The translations under genes were made by a program, and so were the position numbers. The notes below the pieces were generated by a model. That model saw only the letters and a program-made list of their open reading frames with translations, made no database searches and was not told the origin of the DNA. This document shows, one piece after another, positions 36,260 to 45,083 of a DNA stretch of 64,000 nt. The stretch spans positions 96,063 to 160,062 of the forward strand of contig JBPOJB010000043.1 in assembly GCA_052034005.1 (NCBI GenBank), in the 5' to 3' direction. The stretch's first letter is position 1. Every line of letters starts with the position of its first letter. Source of the stretch: JAAYDI01 sp052034005 (GTDB taxonomy: Bacteria; Planctomycetota; Planctomycetia; Pirellulales; Pirellulaceae).

Positions 36260-37735
36260 ATGAGCTTCATGCGAGTGCTCGGAGGGAGCTGCGTGTTGGG
36301 CGGCCTGATGCTGCTTGTCACATCCGCGGCGGCGCAAGACGCAAAGCGGGTGGTGATTGAACCGCGCGACAACGGCCAGGCACTGGTCAATCCGGACATG
36401 GGTTGGACCATGCACTTCTACTCGAACATCATCGCGAACTACGGATCCAAGCTGGATCCGGCCGACACACTCGACGATTTCCCGGGCCTCTCGACGGTCT
36501 ATCTGCGGCTGCCCTGGTCCTTCCTGGAACCGAGCGAAGGGCAGTTCGACTGGTCGGTGCTCGACACACCTGCCCAGCGTTGGATCGCCAAGGGCAAGCG
36601 CGTGGCGCTGCGCGTCAGTTGTTGCGAGAGCTGGATGCGGTATGCGACACCCCAGTGGGTGCAGCAAGCCGGTGCGCGGGGACACAACTTCACGGTCGGC
36701 AAGGGGGTGGACGAGCGCGGACCGTTTTGGGAGCCGGTCTATGACGACCCGGTCTTCCTCGACAAGCTGGAACGATTCCTGTCCGCGCTGGCTGCACGCT
36801 ACGATGGCAATCCCAACGTCGCGTTCATCGATGTCGGCTCGTATGGGGTCTGGGGTGAAGGGCATTGTGAGGCGAGCACGAAGCTGAAGGTCGATGACGC
36901 GATCAAGCAGCGGCACATCGACCTGCATGTCAAGCACTTCCCTCGTACACTGCTGGCGGTGAGCGACGATTTCATCGGGCCGGACAACCGGGTGGCTCGG
37001 CATCCGCTGACCGACCGCATGCTCAGCCAGGGCGTGACGCTGCGCGACGACAGCATTTGTGTTCAGCCCCCGCCCAATTCGTGGTACCACGCCCAGCTCG
37101 CGCAGTCGTTCTGGCCCAGGTTGCCGGTCGTGCTGGAACACGAACATTACGGGCCGTCCCTCCGGAGCGGCGCCTGGGGCGACGGGTCGCTGCTCCTGCA
37201 GGCCGTCGAAGAGTACCACGCGTCGTACCTGTCCATTCATTGGTGGCCGCGCGAGTTCCTCGAGGCGAACCGCGACGTGATCGCGCGCATCAACCGGCGG
37301 TTGGGCTACCGGCTGCAGCTCCGAAAGCTGTCCTGGCCCGGCCAGATCGCGCTGGGCCAACCGTTTGTCGTCGAATCGACCTGGGCAAACGCCGGGGTGG
37401 CCCCGTGCTACCCGGGCGGGTATCCGGCCCTCACGCTTAAGGACCAGCAGGGGGGAATCGCGTCGGTCCACGTGCTGGAGCAGGTTGATCTGCGCGAGCT
37501 GGAGGTGGGGGCTCCGGGTCAAGCGCCGACCCGGGACATCACCGCCACTTTGACGATGGCGCGGGTCTACGTGGACGGGCCGCGTCAGTTCGCACGCGCG
37601 GCCCATGACGGCACCTATGACGTGTACGTGTCGGTCGGCATGCGTGACGGTACGCCGCGGATCGCTCTCCCGTTGGATCAGGGGGATGGTCAGCGCCGTT
37701 ATCGGGTGGGACGGATCCAGGTCGTGGCCCCGTGA
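36260..37735 (+). CDS. Secreted DUF4832-like TIM-barrel protein (putative glycoside hydrolase)
   Basis: ATG 36260 gives a 491-residue protein with a signal peptide (VLGGSCVLGGLMLLVTSAAAQ). The barrel starts with NPDMGWTMHFYSN and STVYLRLPWSFLEPSEGQFDW, a GH42/GH5-like opening strand and loop. VAFIDVGSYGVWGEGHC carries a Glu in the usual acid/base place, and VVLEHEHYGPS may supply the second carboxylate. This arrangement fits DUF4832-type proteins. The last 120 residues form a beta sandwich (VVESTWANAGVAPCYPGG). The activity is likely to be cleavage of a glycan, substrate unknown. It follows the unknown secreted protein gene after 16 nt. Confidence 0.78.
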   Translation: MSFMRVLGGSCVLGGLMLLVTSAAAQDAKRVVIEPRDNGQALVNPDMGWTMHFYSNIIANYGSKLDPADTLDDFPGLSTVYLRLPWSFLEPSEGQFDWSVLDTPAQRWIAKGKRVALRVSCCESWMRYATPQWVQQAGARGHNFTVGKGVDERGPFWEPVYDDPVFLDKLERFLSALAARYDGNPNVAFIDVGSYGVWGEGHCEASTKLKVDDAIKQRHIDLHVKHFPRTLLAVSDDFIGPDNRVARHPLTDRMLSQGVTLRDDSICVQPPPNSWYHAQLAQSFWPRLPVVLEHEHYGPSLRSGAWGDGSLLLQAVEEYHASYLSIHWWPREFLEANRDVIARINRRLGYRLQLRKLSWPGQIALGQPFVVESTWANAGVAPCYPGGYPALTLKDQQGGIASVHVLEQVDLRELEVGAPGQAPTRDITATLTMARVYVDGPRQFARAAHDGTYDVYVSVGMRDGTPRIALPLDQGDGQRRYRVGRIQVVAP

Positions 37736-37800
37736 AGACCCGGGGTGGCCCCAGCGCGCCGATGCCGATCGTCCACTGCTGGTTTCGCCCGTCCCGCGCA

Positions 37801-37809
37801 TGTTATAAT
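37801..37809 (+). promoter_or_regulatory. Extended -10 promoter element TGTTATAAT
   Basis: A perfect TATAAT at 37804-37809 is preceded by TGT. No clear -35 is present. It lies 97 nt before ATG 37906, so the isomerase-like gene has its own promoter inside the long + strand run. Confidence 0.62.
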
Positions 37810-37905
37810 AGGACTCCTGCCAGGGACAGCGTATTCATTCCTTCGCACGCAGCGCGACGATATCCCACCGGACTGTGGTTCCTCATTTTTTCTGGGAGTT
37901 CAACG

Positions 37906-38793
37906 ATGCACGTGAACCGACGAATGTTTCTGACGGGCGGCGCGGCGGCGGCTGCAGGTCTGGCAGTGGTTCCGCGATCTCGAGCGCTGGACATCCCGGC
38001 GCCGGAGAAGGAAGGCGTGCTGCGGCTTTCCAGCCAGCTCGGTGTGATTCCGGGCCGCGACCTGGACGAGAAGCTGGCCAAGATGCAGCAATGGGGATTC
38101 GACGGCGTGGAACTGGGCGGCGACGTCGTGGATCGTCCGCAGAGGTTTGTGGACGCGGTCGCCAAGACGGATATGAAGATCAGCGCGATCTGCTGGGGCT
38201 CACACAATGGAGACCTGGTATCGGAGGACGTGGGGAAGCGCAAGCAGGGGGTGGAAGACCTGAAGAAGGTGCTGGCCGCGGCGGGCGAAGTCCAGAGCAC
38301 GGGCGTGATCTACGTACCGGCGTTCAATGGCCAGACGAAGCTGACCAACCAGGAGATACGCCAGGTGCTGCTCGACACGTTCCCGGCGATCGGCGAGTAT
38401 GCGGTGAGCGTTGGTTCGCGTGTGTTGTTTGAGCCGTTGAATCGCCAGGAAGCGTTCTTCCTGCGGCAGTTGGCGGACGCCGCCTCGATCTGCCGCGACA
38501 TCAACAGCCCCGGTGTGCAGATGATGGGGGACTTCTATCACATGTACATCGAGGAGACAAGCGACCTGGGCGCGTTCATCTCGGCGGGCAAGTACCTCCA
38601 TCACGTGCACCTTGCTTCGCGCATCCGTGTGCTGCCCGGCCAGGACGAGCGCAGCTTCGTGGACGGGTTCCGGGGTTTGAAGCTGATCGGTTACGAGGAC
38701 TACTGCAGTTTCGAATGCGGCGTCCAGGGCGACCGCGACGTGGAGATTCCCAAGTCCATGGCCTTCTTGCGCGAGCAGTGGGCCCAGGCGTAA
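37906..38793 (+). CDS. Tat-exported sugar phosphate isomerase/epimerase-like TIM-barrel protein
   Basis: ATG 37906 follows GGGAG at about 37894. The 295-residue product starts with a twin-arginine signal, NRRMFLTGGAAAAAGLAVV. The xylose-isomerase-like (AP endonuclease 2) barrel follows: KMQQWGFDGVELGGD, VLFEPLNRQEAFFLR with a metal-binding Glu, GVQMMGDFYHMYIEE with Asp and His, and FECGVQGDRDVEIPKS with the last Glu. These are the usual divalent-metal ligands. Family members interconvert keto and aldo sugars or epimerise them. Export suggests action on a non-phosphorylated sugar in the periplasm, perhaps a product of the oxidoreductase gene 88 nt downstream. That coupling is an inference. Confidence 0.9.
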   Translation: MHVNRRMFLTGGAAAAAGLAVVPRSRALDIPAPEKEGVLRLSSQLGVIPGRDLDEKLAKMQQWGFDGVELGGDVVDRPQRFVDAVAKTDMKISAICWGSHNGDLVSEDVGKRKQGVEDLKKVLAAAGEVQSTGVIYVPAFNGQTKLTNQEIRQVLLDTFPAIGEYAVSVGSRVLFEPLNRQEAFFLRQLADAASICRDINSPGVQMMGDFYHMYIEETSDLGAFISAGKYLHHVHLASRIRVLPGQDERSFVDGFRGLKLIGYEDYCSFECGVQGDRDVEIPKSMAFLREQWAQA

Positions 38794-38881
38794 TGTACTC
38801 GTTGGTAGCACCGCGACCGGCACGTGCTCGGGTTCGTGATTGCCAGCAAACCCTTTTTTTCTCTCTGGAGCAGCTTATCCC

Positions 38882-40192
38882 ATGACACACAAGAGACTCG
38901 AATCACGCCGTACATTCCTGAAGAACTCGACTGCCCTGGCCGCGGGTACGGCGCTGGCCGCGGGCTTGAATCTGGGCCACGCTCGCTCGGTGCACGCGCA
39001 AGGCAGCGATGTCATCCGGATCGGATTGATTGGTTGTGGCGGGCGCGGCGTGGGTGCCGGGCACGATAACCTGGCAGGCTGCGAGCGCACGGCGATCGTG
39101 GCGGTGGGTGACGCGTTTGAGCGCAATGCCAAGTCGGCTGCCAAGGCGTTCGGCGTAGCCCCCGAAAACACCTTCTGGGGCCTGGACGCCTACAAGCACG
39201 TGATCGCCGCCGACATCGACATGATCATCACGGCCGCACCGCCGGGATTCCGCCCACTTCACTACAAGGCGGCCATCGAAGCGGGCAAGCATGTGTTCAT
39301 GGAGAAGCCGTGCTGCGTGGATGCGCCCGGCTACCGGATGCTCGTCGAAGCCAACGAACTGGCCGACAAGAAGGGCCTGAAAGTGGGTGTCGGCCTGCAG
39401 CGCCGGCACGAGAAGGCCTACGTCAACGGCATCGCGCAGATCCATGACGGGAAGCTGGGCGACCTGATTCTGCTGCAAGCCTACTGGAACGGCGGCGGCA
39501 TCTGGTGGCGCGACGGCCAGGATGACTGGAGCCTGATGAGACAGCAGGTCAACAACTGGTACCACTATGTGTGGCTCAGCGGCGACAACATCTGTGAGCA
39601 GCACGTGCACAACCTGGATGTCTGCAACTGGGCCAAGAACGACCACCCGGTCGAAGCCAACGGCATGGGCGGCGACCAGATCCGCCGGGCCCTGAACGCC
39701 GGATCGCAGATCTTCGATCACCACTTCGTCGAATTCACCTACCGGGACGGCACCAAGATGTACAGCCAGTGTCGTCATGCCCGGGACTGCTGGAGCCAGG
39801 TCTCCGAGTTCGCGTTTGGGACCAAGGGCCGCGGATCGATGCAGGCCGGCGGCGACGTGAAGGATGTGAACGGCCTGGAGTTCAAGTGCGCCGACGACAA
39901 AGGCAACTTGCTGCCTTACGTCCAGGAACACTACGCCCTGGTCGAGGCCATCCGCCGGGGATTGCCGTACAACGAAGGGCACTTCGGCGCCACCAGCAGC
40001 ATGACGGCCGTGCTGGGGCGCATGGCCACCTACAGCGGCAAGGTCATCAAGTGGGACGATGCCGTGGCCAAGGGCAGGTGCGAAGCGCCCGGGATCGAGG
40101 ATTACACCTGGGACACCACACCGCCGGTCGTGCCCGAGGAGGACGGCACCTACCCGCGGAACGTCCCCGGCGAATACGATCCGTTCGCATAG
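38882..40192 (+). CDS. Tat-exported Gfo/Idh/MocA family oxidoreductase
   Basis: ATG 38882 gives a 436-residue protein with the signal SRRTFLKNSTALAAGTALA. IGLIGCGGRGVGAGHD is the dinucleotide motif and GKHVFMEKP the EKP motif. EQHVHNLDVCNWAKNDHP and GGDQIRR are close to the matching region of the gene at 13934, so the two are recent or functionally similar paralogues. It should bind NAD(P) and act on a sugar substrate after Tat export. The preceding gene encodes an isomerase-like barrel; the pair resembles modules for inter-converting sugars. A perfect GC palindrome at 40275 separates it from the next gene. Confidence 0.92.
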   Translation: MTHKRLESRRTFLKNSTALAAGTALAAGLNLGHARSVHAQGSDVIRIGLIGCGGRGVGAGHDNLAGCERTAIVAVGDAFERNAKSAAKAFGVAPENTFWGLDAYKHVIAADIDMIITAAPPGFRPLHYKAAIEAGKHVFMEKPCCVDAPGYRMLVEANELADKKGLKVGVGLQRRHEKAYVNGIAQIHDGKLGDLILLQAYWNGGGIWWRDGQDDWSLMRQQVNNWYHYVWLSGDNICEQHVHNLDVCNWAKNDHPVEANGMGGDQIRRALNAGSQIFDHHFVEFTYRDGTKMYSQCRHARDCWSQVSEFAFGTKGRGSMQAGGDVKDVNGLEFKCADDKGNLLPYVQEHYALVEAIRRGLPYNEGHFGATSSMTAVLGRMATYSGKVIKWDDAVAKGRCEAPGIEDYTWDTTPPVVPEEDGTYPRNVPGEYDPFA

Positions 40193-40274
40193 TGGACGCC
40201 AGTTCGATCCCGGGACTTGCAGGACGTCCGGGAACCGTACGCCCTGTGAGTCCTGTCGGTCCTGTTGACTTTCC

Positions 40275-40306
40275 ATCGTGGGCGGGTCGCGCGACCCGCC
40301 CGCGAT
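40275..40306 (+). repeat. Long perfect-type intergenic palindrome (core GGCGGGTCGCGCGACCCGCC)
   Basis: The core at 40281-40300 is fully self-complementary, and the arms extend to 16 bp with a single T-G mismatch (40279/40302). It lies between the oxidoreductase stop (40192) and the DUF5107-TPR start (40329). It could terminate or attenuate transcription, or bind a dimeric regulator. No T-tract follows. Confidence 0.55.
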
Positions 40307-40328
40307 CGTTATGTCGGAGAACCCTCTG

Positions 40329-43300
40329 ATGCGTCGTCTGCACCATCTGCCCCTGACCCGGTGTGTGGCCTGCCTGTGTCTGTGCGGCACCTGGCTGGCC
40401 GGCCTGTCGTGGCTGTCGGCGGTTGAACCGCGGGAGGTCCGCGTGGCCGAAGAACCGCTGGTCATACCGACTTACCAGCTGGGCCCGGCCGACCCGCATC
40501 CGATGTTCTACATGCACGAGTCGTATCAGGGTGCACAGAAACGGGTCTATCCCTACGCGTTGCAAGACCACTTGCTTCACGACCGGTTGGATCAGACCTA
40601 TACGGCGCTGAGGTTGGAGAACGAATTCATCGAACTGTGCGTGCTGCCACAGCTCGGCGGTCGGCTGTTCTCGGCCCGGGACAAAACGAACGACTACGAT
40701 TTCTTCTATCGCCAGCATGTCATCAAGCCGGCGCTGATCGGCATGCTGGGGGCCTGGATCTCGGGCGGCGTCGAGTGGTGCGCGTTTCATCATCACCGGA
40801 ACACGACCTACATGCCCGTGGACTACACGACGGTCGCCAACGCGGACGGGAGCAAGACCATCTGGATCGGGGAGACCGAGCGCCGTCACCGCATGAAATG
40901 GCTGATCGGCTTGACGCTGCATCCCGACCGGTCGTACGTCGAGACGACCGTGACATTCTTCAACCGCACGGACCAGCCGAACTCGATCTTGTACTGGGCC
41001 AACGTGGCGGTGCACGTGAACGACGATTACCAGGTGATCTTCCCGCCCGACGTGCAAGTGGCGACTTACCACTCCAAGATCGACTTCACCTACTGGCCGA
41101 TCGGGCGCGGCCGGTATCGCGGCTACGACTACACGGGCCAGGACATCAGCTGGTGGAAGAGCTCGCCCGTGTCGAATTCGTTTTTCGCCTGGGATCGCGA
41201 CGAGGATTTCATGGGCGGGTACGACCACGGCCGACGGGCCGGCGTGGTCCACGTGGCCGACCGCCACGTCGTGTGCGGCGCGAAGTTGTGGGAATGGGGC
41301 ACGGGCCCCGAAGGACGCGCCTGGGACAAGATCCTGACCGACGAGGACGGGCCCTATGCGGAACTGATGGTCGGCGCATGGTCCGACAATCAGCCCGACT
41401 ACAGTTGGATCCAGCCGCACGAAGTCAAAACGGTCAAGCAATACTGGTATCCCGTGCGGGAGATCGGCGGCTTCAAGCAGGCGAACCTCGACGGCGCCGT
41501 GAACCTCGAGTTGCGGGAGGGCGACCGGGCGTGGATCGGCTTCCACACAACCTCGCGGCGGTCCGGGGCTCGAGCCACTCTGACCCGGGGCGACTCCGTG
41601 CTCCTGGAGGAGACCATCGACATCGGTCCGGACAGACCATTTGCGCGCGAGATCCCGGTGCCGGCGGGCACCCGGGACACGGAGCTGCGTGCCGCGCTGG
41701 TGGCCGCGGACGGCGAGGAGCTGGTGGCCTATCAGCCGATCCGGCGGGAGGCCGTGGCGCGCCTGCCGGACCCGGTCCAAGCGCCGCCCAAACCGGAAGA
41801 GATCCCGTCGCTCGAGGAGCTGTACCTGACCGGCTTGCGCGTGGAGCAGATCCACAATCCGCGTGTGGATCCGCTGGCGTATTATCGGGAGGCGCTGCGC
41901 CGCGATCCCGGCGACTCGCGCTGCAATATCATGCTGGGCATCAACTGCAACAAGCGGGGCCTGTACGCCGAAGCCGAGCAGCATTTGCGGGCGGCCGTCG
42001 CGCGGCTCACGCAGGACTACACGCGGTCGCGCACCGGCGAAGCCCATTTCCAGCTCGGCGTGGCCCTGGCGGCCCAGCACCGCGATGAGGAAGCCTACGA
42101 CCAGTTCTACCGCGCCAGCTGGGATCAGGCCTGCCAGGCGGCGGCCTGTTATGAGCTGGCCGCCATCGCCTCCCGCCGCGGCCAGTACGCACAGGCGCTG
42201 GACCACATCGAACAGTCGCTGGCCACCAACACCTGGGACACCAAGGCGCTCGGCTTGAAGGCCGCACTCCTGCGCCAGCGCGATCGCCATGCGGACGCGC
42301 TCCAGGTGACCGCCCGCGTCCTGGAGATCGACCCGCTCGACTTCTGGGCGCGGCATGAGCAGTACCTCAACCAGGCCGCCGCCGGCGATGTCGCGTCGGC
42401 CGCCGGATCACTCGAGACGCTCACCCACCTGATGCGCGATGATGTCCAGGCGTACCTGGAGCTGGTCACCGATTACCTGCACGCCGGGTTGCACGCCGAT
42501 GCCTCGGAGGTGCTGCAGAGGTTGATCGTGGCGGACGTGCAGCCCGCCAGCGCCTACCCGCTCGTGCATTACTACCTCGGGTACCTGCAGCAACAGCTGG
42601 GCAACACGAAGGCGGCCGCGGAGTGCTTCGCGCGTGCCGCCCAGCTGCCCACGGATTACTGTTTCCCATTTCGCCTGGAGACGGCCGATGTCCTGCACGC
42701 GGCACTGGCTGTGAACCCGAATGACGCGCGCGCCGAGTATTATCTCGGCAACCTGCTGTTCGACTTGCAGCCGGACGCCGCCATCGTGCACTGGGAGCGA
42801 TCCCAATCGTTGGACGCGGCGCTGGCCGTCGTGCATCGCAACCTCGGTTGGGCTTACCACCATGTGCGGAACGACCTGCCCAAGGCCATCGCGTGCTACG
42901 AGCAGGCGCTGTCGTGCACCCAGCTCGAGCCGCGGTTGTTCCTGGAACTGGATGTCCTGTACGAGAATGCCAACGTGGCGCCCGACAAGCGGCTGGCAGC
43001 CTTGTCAGCCAACCATGCGATCGTCGCACAGCGCGAGGACAGCTTCCAGCGGGAGATCGCTCTGTTGGTCCTCAACGGGAAGTACGCGCAGGCCATCGAA
43101 TACCTGGAGACCGGTTACTTCCACGCGCAAGAGGGGCGGGACGAGATCCACGACATTTTCGTCGATGCCCACCTGCTGGAAGGGCTGCGGTTGCTCAAGG
43201 CTCACCAGGCGGGCGAGGCGCTGGCACATTTCGAGCGCGCGGCCGAGTATCCGGAGAACTTGTCGGTGGGGCGTCCCAAGAACGATCCGCGCGCACCCCA

Positions 43301-43715
43301 GGTGGCCTATTGCCGGGGCCTGGCGTACGAGGCGCTGGGGGATGGGGCCCTGGCGCGGCAATGCTACAGCCAGGCTGCGGACCAGCAGGAAACGCGGCGA
43401 TGGCCGGCAACCCGCTTCTACCAGGGCTTGAGCCTGGTGAGGCTCGGCCGGCCTGACGCGGCCCACAAGATCTTCGATCAACTGGTGGAAGAAGGACGGA
43501 AACGGACCCAGGATCAGGGCTCCGCCGACTTCTTCGCCAAGTTCGGCCAGGAGCAGACGCGCCGCAGCCAACTGGCGACGGCGCACTATCTGATCGGATT
43601 GGGATTGCTCGGCCAAGAGAACACCGGCGCGGCGCGCAGCGAGTTCGACCAGGCCGTGGATCTGGATGCCGCCCATGTCTGGGCGCGCTATCAGCGGGAG
43701 GCAATCACGGATTGA
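40329..43715 (+). CDS. Secreted DUF5107 plus TPR-repeat protein
   Basis: ATG 40329 is preferred over the ATG at 40311 because GGAGA at 40316-40320 is correctly spaced. The 1128-residue protein has a signal peptide ending near SWLSAVEP. The DUF5107 domain (residues 35-380) opens with VIPTYQLGPADPHPMF and contains CVLPQLGGRLFSARDK and GGVEWCAFHHH, like galactose-mutarotase-type folds. From about residue 520 there are many tetratricopeptide repeats, with ALRRDPGDSRCNIMLGI and several A-x-YE-A type helices. It may bind carbohydrate through the beta domain and scaffold partners through the TPRs. Function is otherwise unknown. It precedes another Gfo/Idh/MocA gene by 40 nt. Confidence 0.85.
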   Translation: MRRLHHLPLTRCVACLCLCGTWLAGLSWLSAVEPREVRVAEEPLVIPTYQLGPADPHPMFYMHESYQGAQKRVYPYALQDHLLHDRLDQTYTALRLENEFIELCVLPQLGGRLFSARDKTNDYDFFYRQHVIKPALIGMLGAWISGGVEWCAFHHHRNTTYMPVDYTTVANADGSKTIWIGETERRHRMKWLIGLTLHPDRSYVETTVTFFNRTDQPNSILYWANVAVHVNDDYQVIFPPDVQVATYHSKIDFTYWPIGRGRYRGYDYTGQDISWWKSSPVSNSFFAWDRDEDFMGGYDHGRRAGVVHVADRHVVCGAKLWEWGTGPEGRAWDKILTDEDGPYAELMVGAWSDNQPDYSWIQPHEVKTVKQYWYPVREIGGFKQANLDGAVNLELREGDRAWIGFHTTSRRSGARATLTRGDSVLLEETIDIGPDRPFAREIPVPAGTRDTELRAALVAADGEELVAYQPIRREAVARLPDPVQAPPKPEEIPSLEELYLTGLRVEQIHNPRVDPLAYYREALRRDPGDSRCNIMLGINCNKRGLYAEAEQHLRAAVARLTQDYTRSRTGEAHFQLGVALAAQHRDEEAYDQFYRASWDQACQAAACYELAAIASRRGQYAQALDHIEQSLATNTWDTKALGLKAALLRQRDRHADALQVTARVLEIDPLDFWARHEQYLNQAAAGDVASAAGSLETLTHLMRDDVQAYLELVTDYLHAGLHADASEVLQRLIVADVQPASAYPLVHYYLGYLQQQLGNTKAAAECFARAAQLPTDYCFPFRLETADVLHAALAVNPNDARAEYYLGNLLFDLQPDAAIVHWERSQSLDAALAVVHRNLGWAYHHVRNDLPKAIACYEQALSCTQLEPRLFLELDVLYENANVAPDKRLAALSANHAIVAQREDSFQREIALLVLNGKYAQAIEYLETGYFHAQEGRDEIHDIFVDAHLLEGLRLLKAHQAGEALAHFERAAEYPENLSVGRPKNDPRAPQVAYCRGLAYEALGDGALARQCYSQAADQQETRRWPATRFYQGLSLVRLGRPDAAHKIFDQLVEEGRKRTQDQGSADFFAKFGQEQTRRSQLATAHYLIGLGLLGQENTGAARSEFDQAVDLDAAHVWARYQREAITD

Positions 43716-43755
43716 GACAGAGCACTTCACTGGCTTCTACCCGAGGGCTTTGACG

Positions 43756-45033
43756 ATGACAGCAGAACAGATGCGATATTCACGGCGCAGGTTCCTGGGC
43801 CACGTAGGGCTCGCAGGCGCGGCCTTGGCGATCCCGACCGTCGTCCCCGGCTCGGCGCTGGGACTCGACGGCGCGCTGGCGCCGAGCAACCGGATCACAA
43901 TGGGGGCCATCGGCATCCACGGCCGGGGCCGCGAGGACTTGAGCCACTGTCTCAAGAACCCGGACGTGCAGTTCGTGGCGATCTGCGATGTGCAGAAGGT
44001 GCAGCGGGTCGGCATCAAGGAGATGGTCGACGGGTTTTACGACAACCAGGACTGCGCCATGTACGAGGACCTGCACGATCTGCTCGCGCGTCCGGACATC
44101 GACACCGTGCTGATCGCGACGGGCGACCGCTGGCACACGATGGCGTCAATCCTCTCGGCCAAGGCGGGCAAGGACGTGTATTGCGAGAAACCGTGCTCGA
44201 TGACCATCTCAGAGAGCCGGGCGCTGGCCGACACGTTCCGCAAGTACAACCGCATCTATCAGGCCGGTACGCAGCGCCGCAGCATCGGCAACTTCATCTT
44301 CGCGACGGACCTGATCGCCCGCGGCAAGCTCGGCAAGCTTCACACGGTGCATGCCAATACGCTGGCGCCAGGGACGAGCCATCGTTGGCTCGAAGCGCAG
44401 CCGCTGCCCTCCAAGGAGGATTGCGACTGGAACATGTGGTTAGGCCCCTGCCCGTGGCGGCCTTACAACCGGACCTATGTGACGGGCGGTTGGCGCGGGT
44501 TCTTCGATTTCCACGGCGGCGGGATCTTGGAGTGGGGCGCCCACACCGTGGACCTGTGCCAGTGGGCCGCTCAGAAGGATCACACGGTTCCGGTCGAGTA
44601 CGTCCCGGACGGCAGCGGCGTGGTCGCCACCTATGATGACGGCCTGAAGCTGGTCATGCGCGATCAAGGCTGGATGGGTCTGGGCACGTGCAGCGTGCGA
44701 TACGAAGGCGACGAAGGCTGGATCGAAACCGGCGACACCGGCAACTTCGAGGTCTTTCCCGAATCGCTTCGCACCGAGCGGACCGTCTTCCGGCTGCCCG
44801 GTACGGACCCATCCACGCACATCCGCAACTTCCTGGACTGCGTCAAGTCGCGCACGCCGGCCAATTCCAACGCGGATGTCGCCGCGCGTTCGCATGTGGC
44901 CTGCCACGCGGCGTACATCGCCTGGCAGTTGGGTCGCACGCTGAAATTCGATCCGGTGAAAGAGGAGTTCGTGGACGACGCCACGGCGAACCGGATGCGT
45001 TCGCGCGCGATGCGCGACCCCTGGCGGATCTGA
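43756..45033 (+). CDS. Tat-exported Gfo/Idh/MocA family oxidoreductase
   Basis: ATG 43756 has GAGGG 9 nt upstream and gives 425 residues; a second Met at 43771 would still keep the signal. The twin-arginine signal is YSRRRFLGHVGLAGAALA. The dinucleotide loop reads MGAIGIHGRGRED, so the usual first Gly after the strand is replaced, a departure from GxGxxG. DVYCEKPCSMTI is the EKP motif and WGAHTVDLCQWA the later conserved helix. It belongs to the subgroup with a VEYVPDG stretch and appears less similar to the other three. A HEAT-repeat gene follows after 50 nt in the same run. Confidence 0.9.
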   Translation: MTAEQMRYSRRRFLGHVGLAGAALAIPTVVPGSALGLDGALAPSNRITMGAIGIHGRGREDLSHCLKNPDVQFVAICDVQKVQRVGIKEMVDGFYDNQDCAMYEDLHDLLARPDIDTVLIATGDRWHTMASILSAKAGKDVYCEKPCSMTISESRALADTFRKYNRIYQAGTQRRSIGNFIFATDLIARGKLGKLHTVHANTLAPGTSHRWLEAQPLPSKEDCDWNMWLGPCPWRPYNRTYVTGGWRGFFDFHGGGILEWGAHTVDLCQWAAQKDHTVPVEYVPDGSGVVATYDDGLKLVMRDQGWMGLGTCSVRYEGDEGWIETGDTGNFEVFPESLRTERTVFRLPGTDPSTHIRNFLDCVKSRTPANSNADVAARSHVACHAAYIAWQLGRTLKFDPVKEEFVDDATANRMRSRAMRDPWRI

Positions 45034-45083
45034 GCCGTTGGGAGACGCTTCTTCTCAAACCAATCCAGCGAGGGAACACACTC

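Noticed and set aside
40047..42356. A 769-codon antisense frame over the oxidoreductase and DUF5107 genes
   Set aside because: Low-information Arg/Val/Gly-rich sequence with no signal peptide or domain; DUF5107 on the + strand explains the region.
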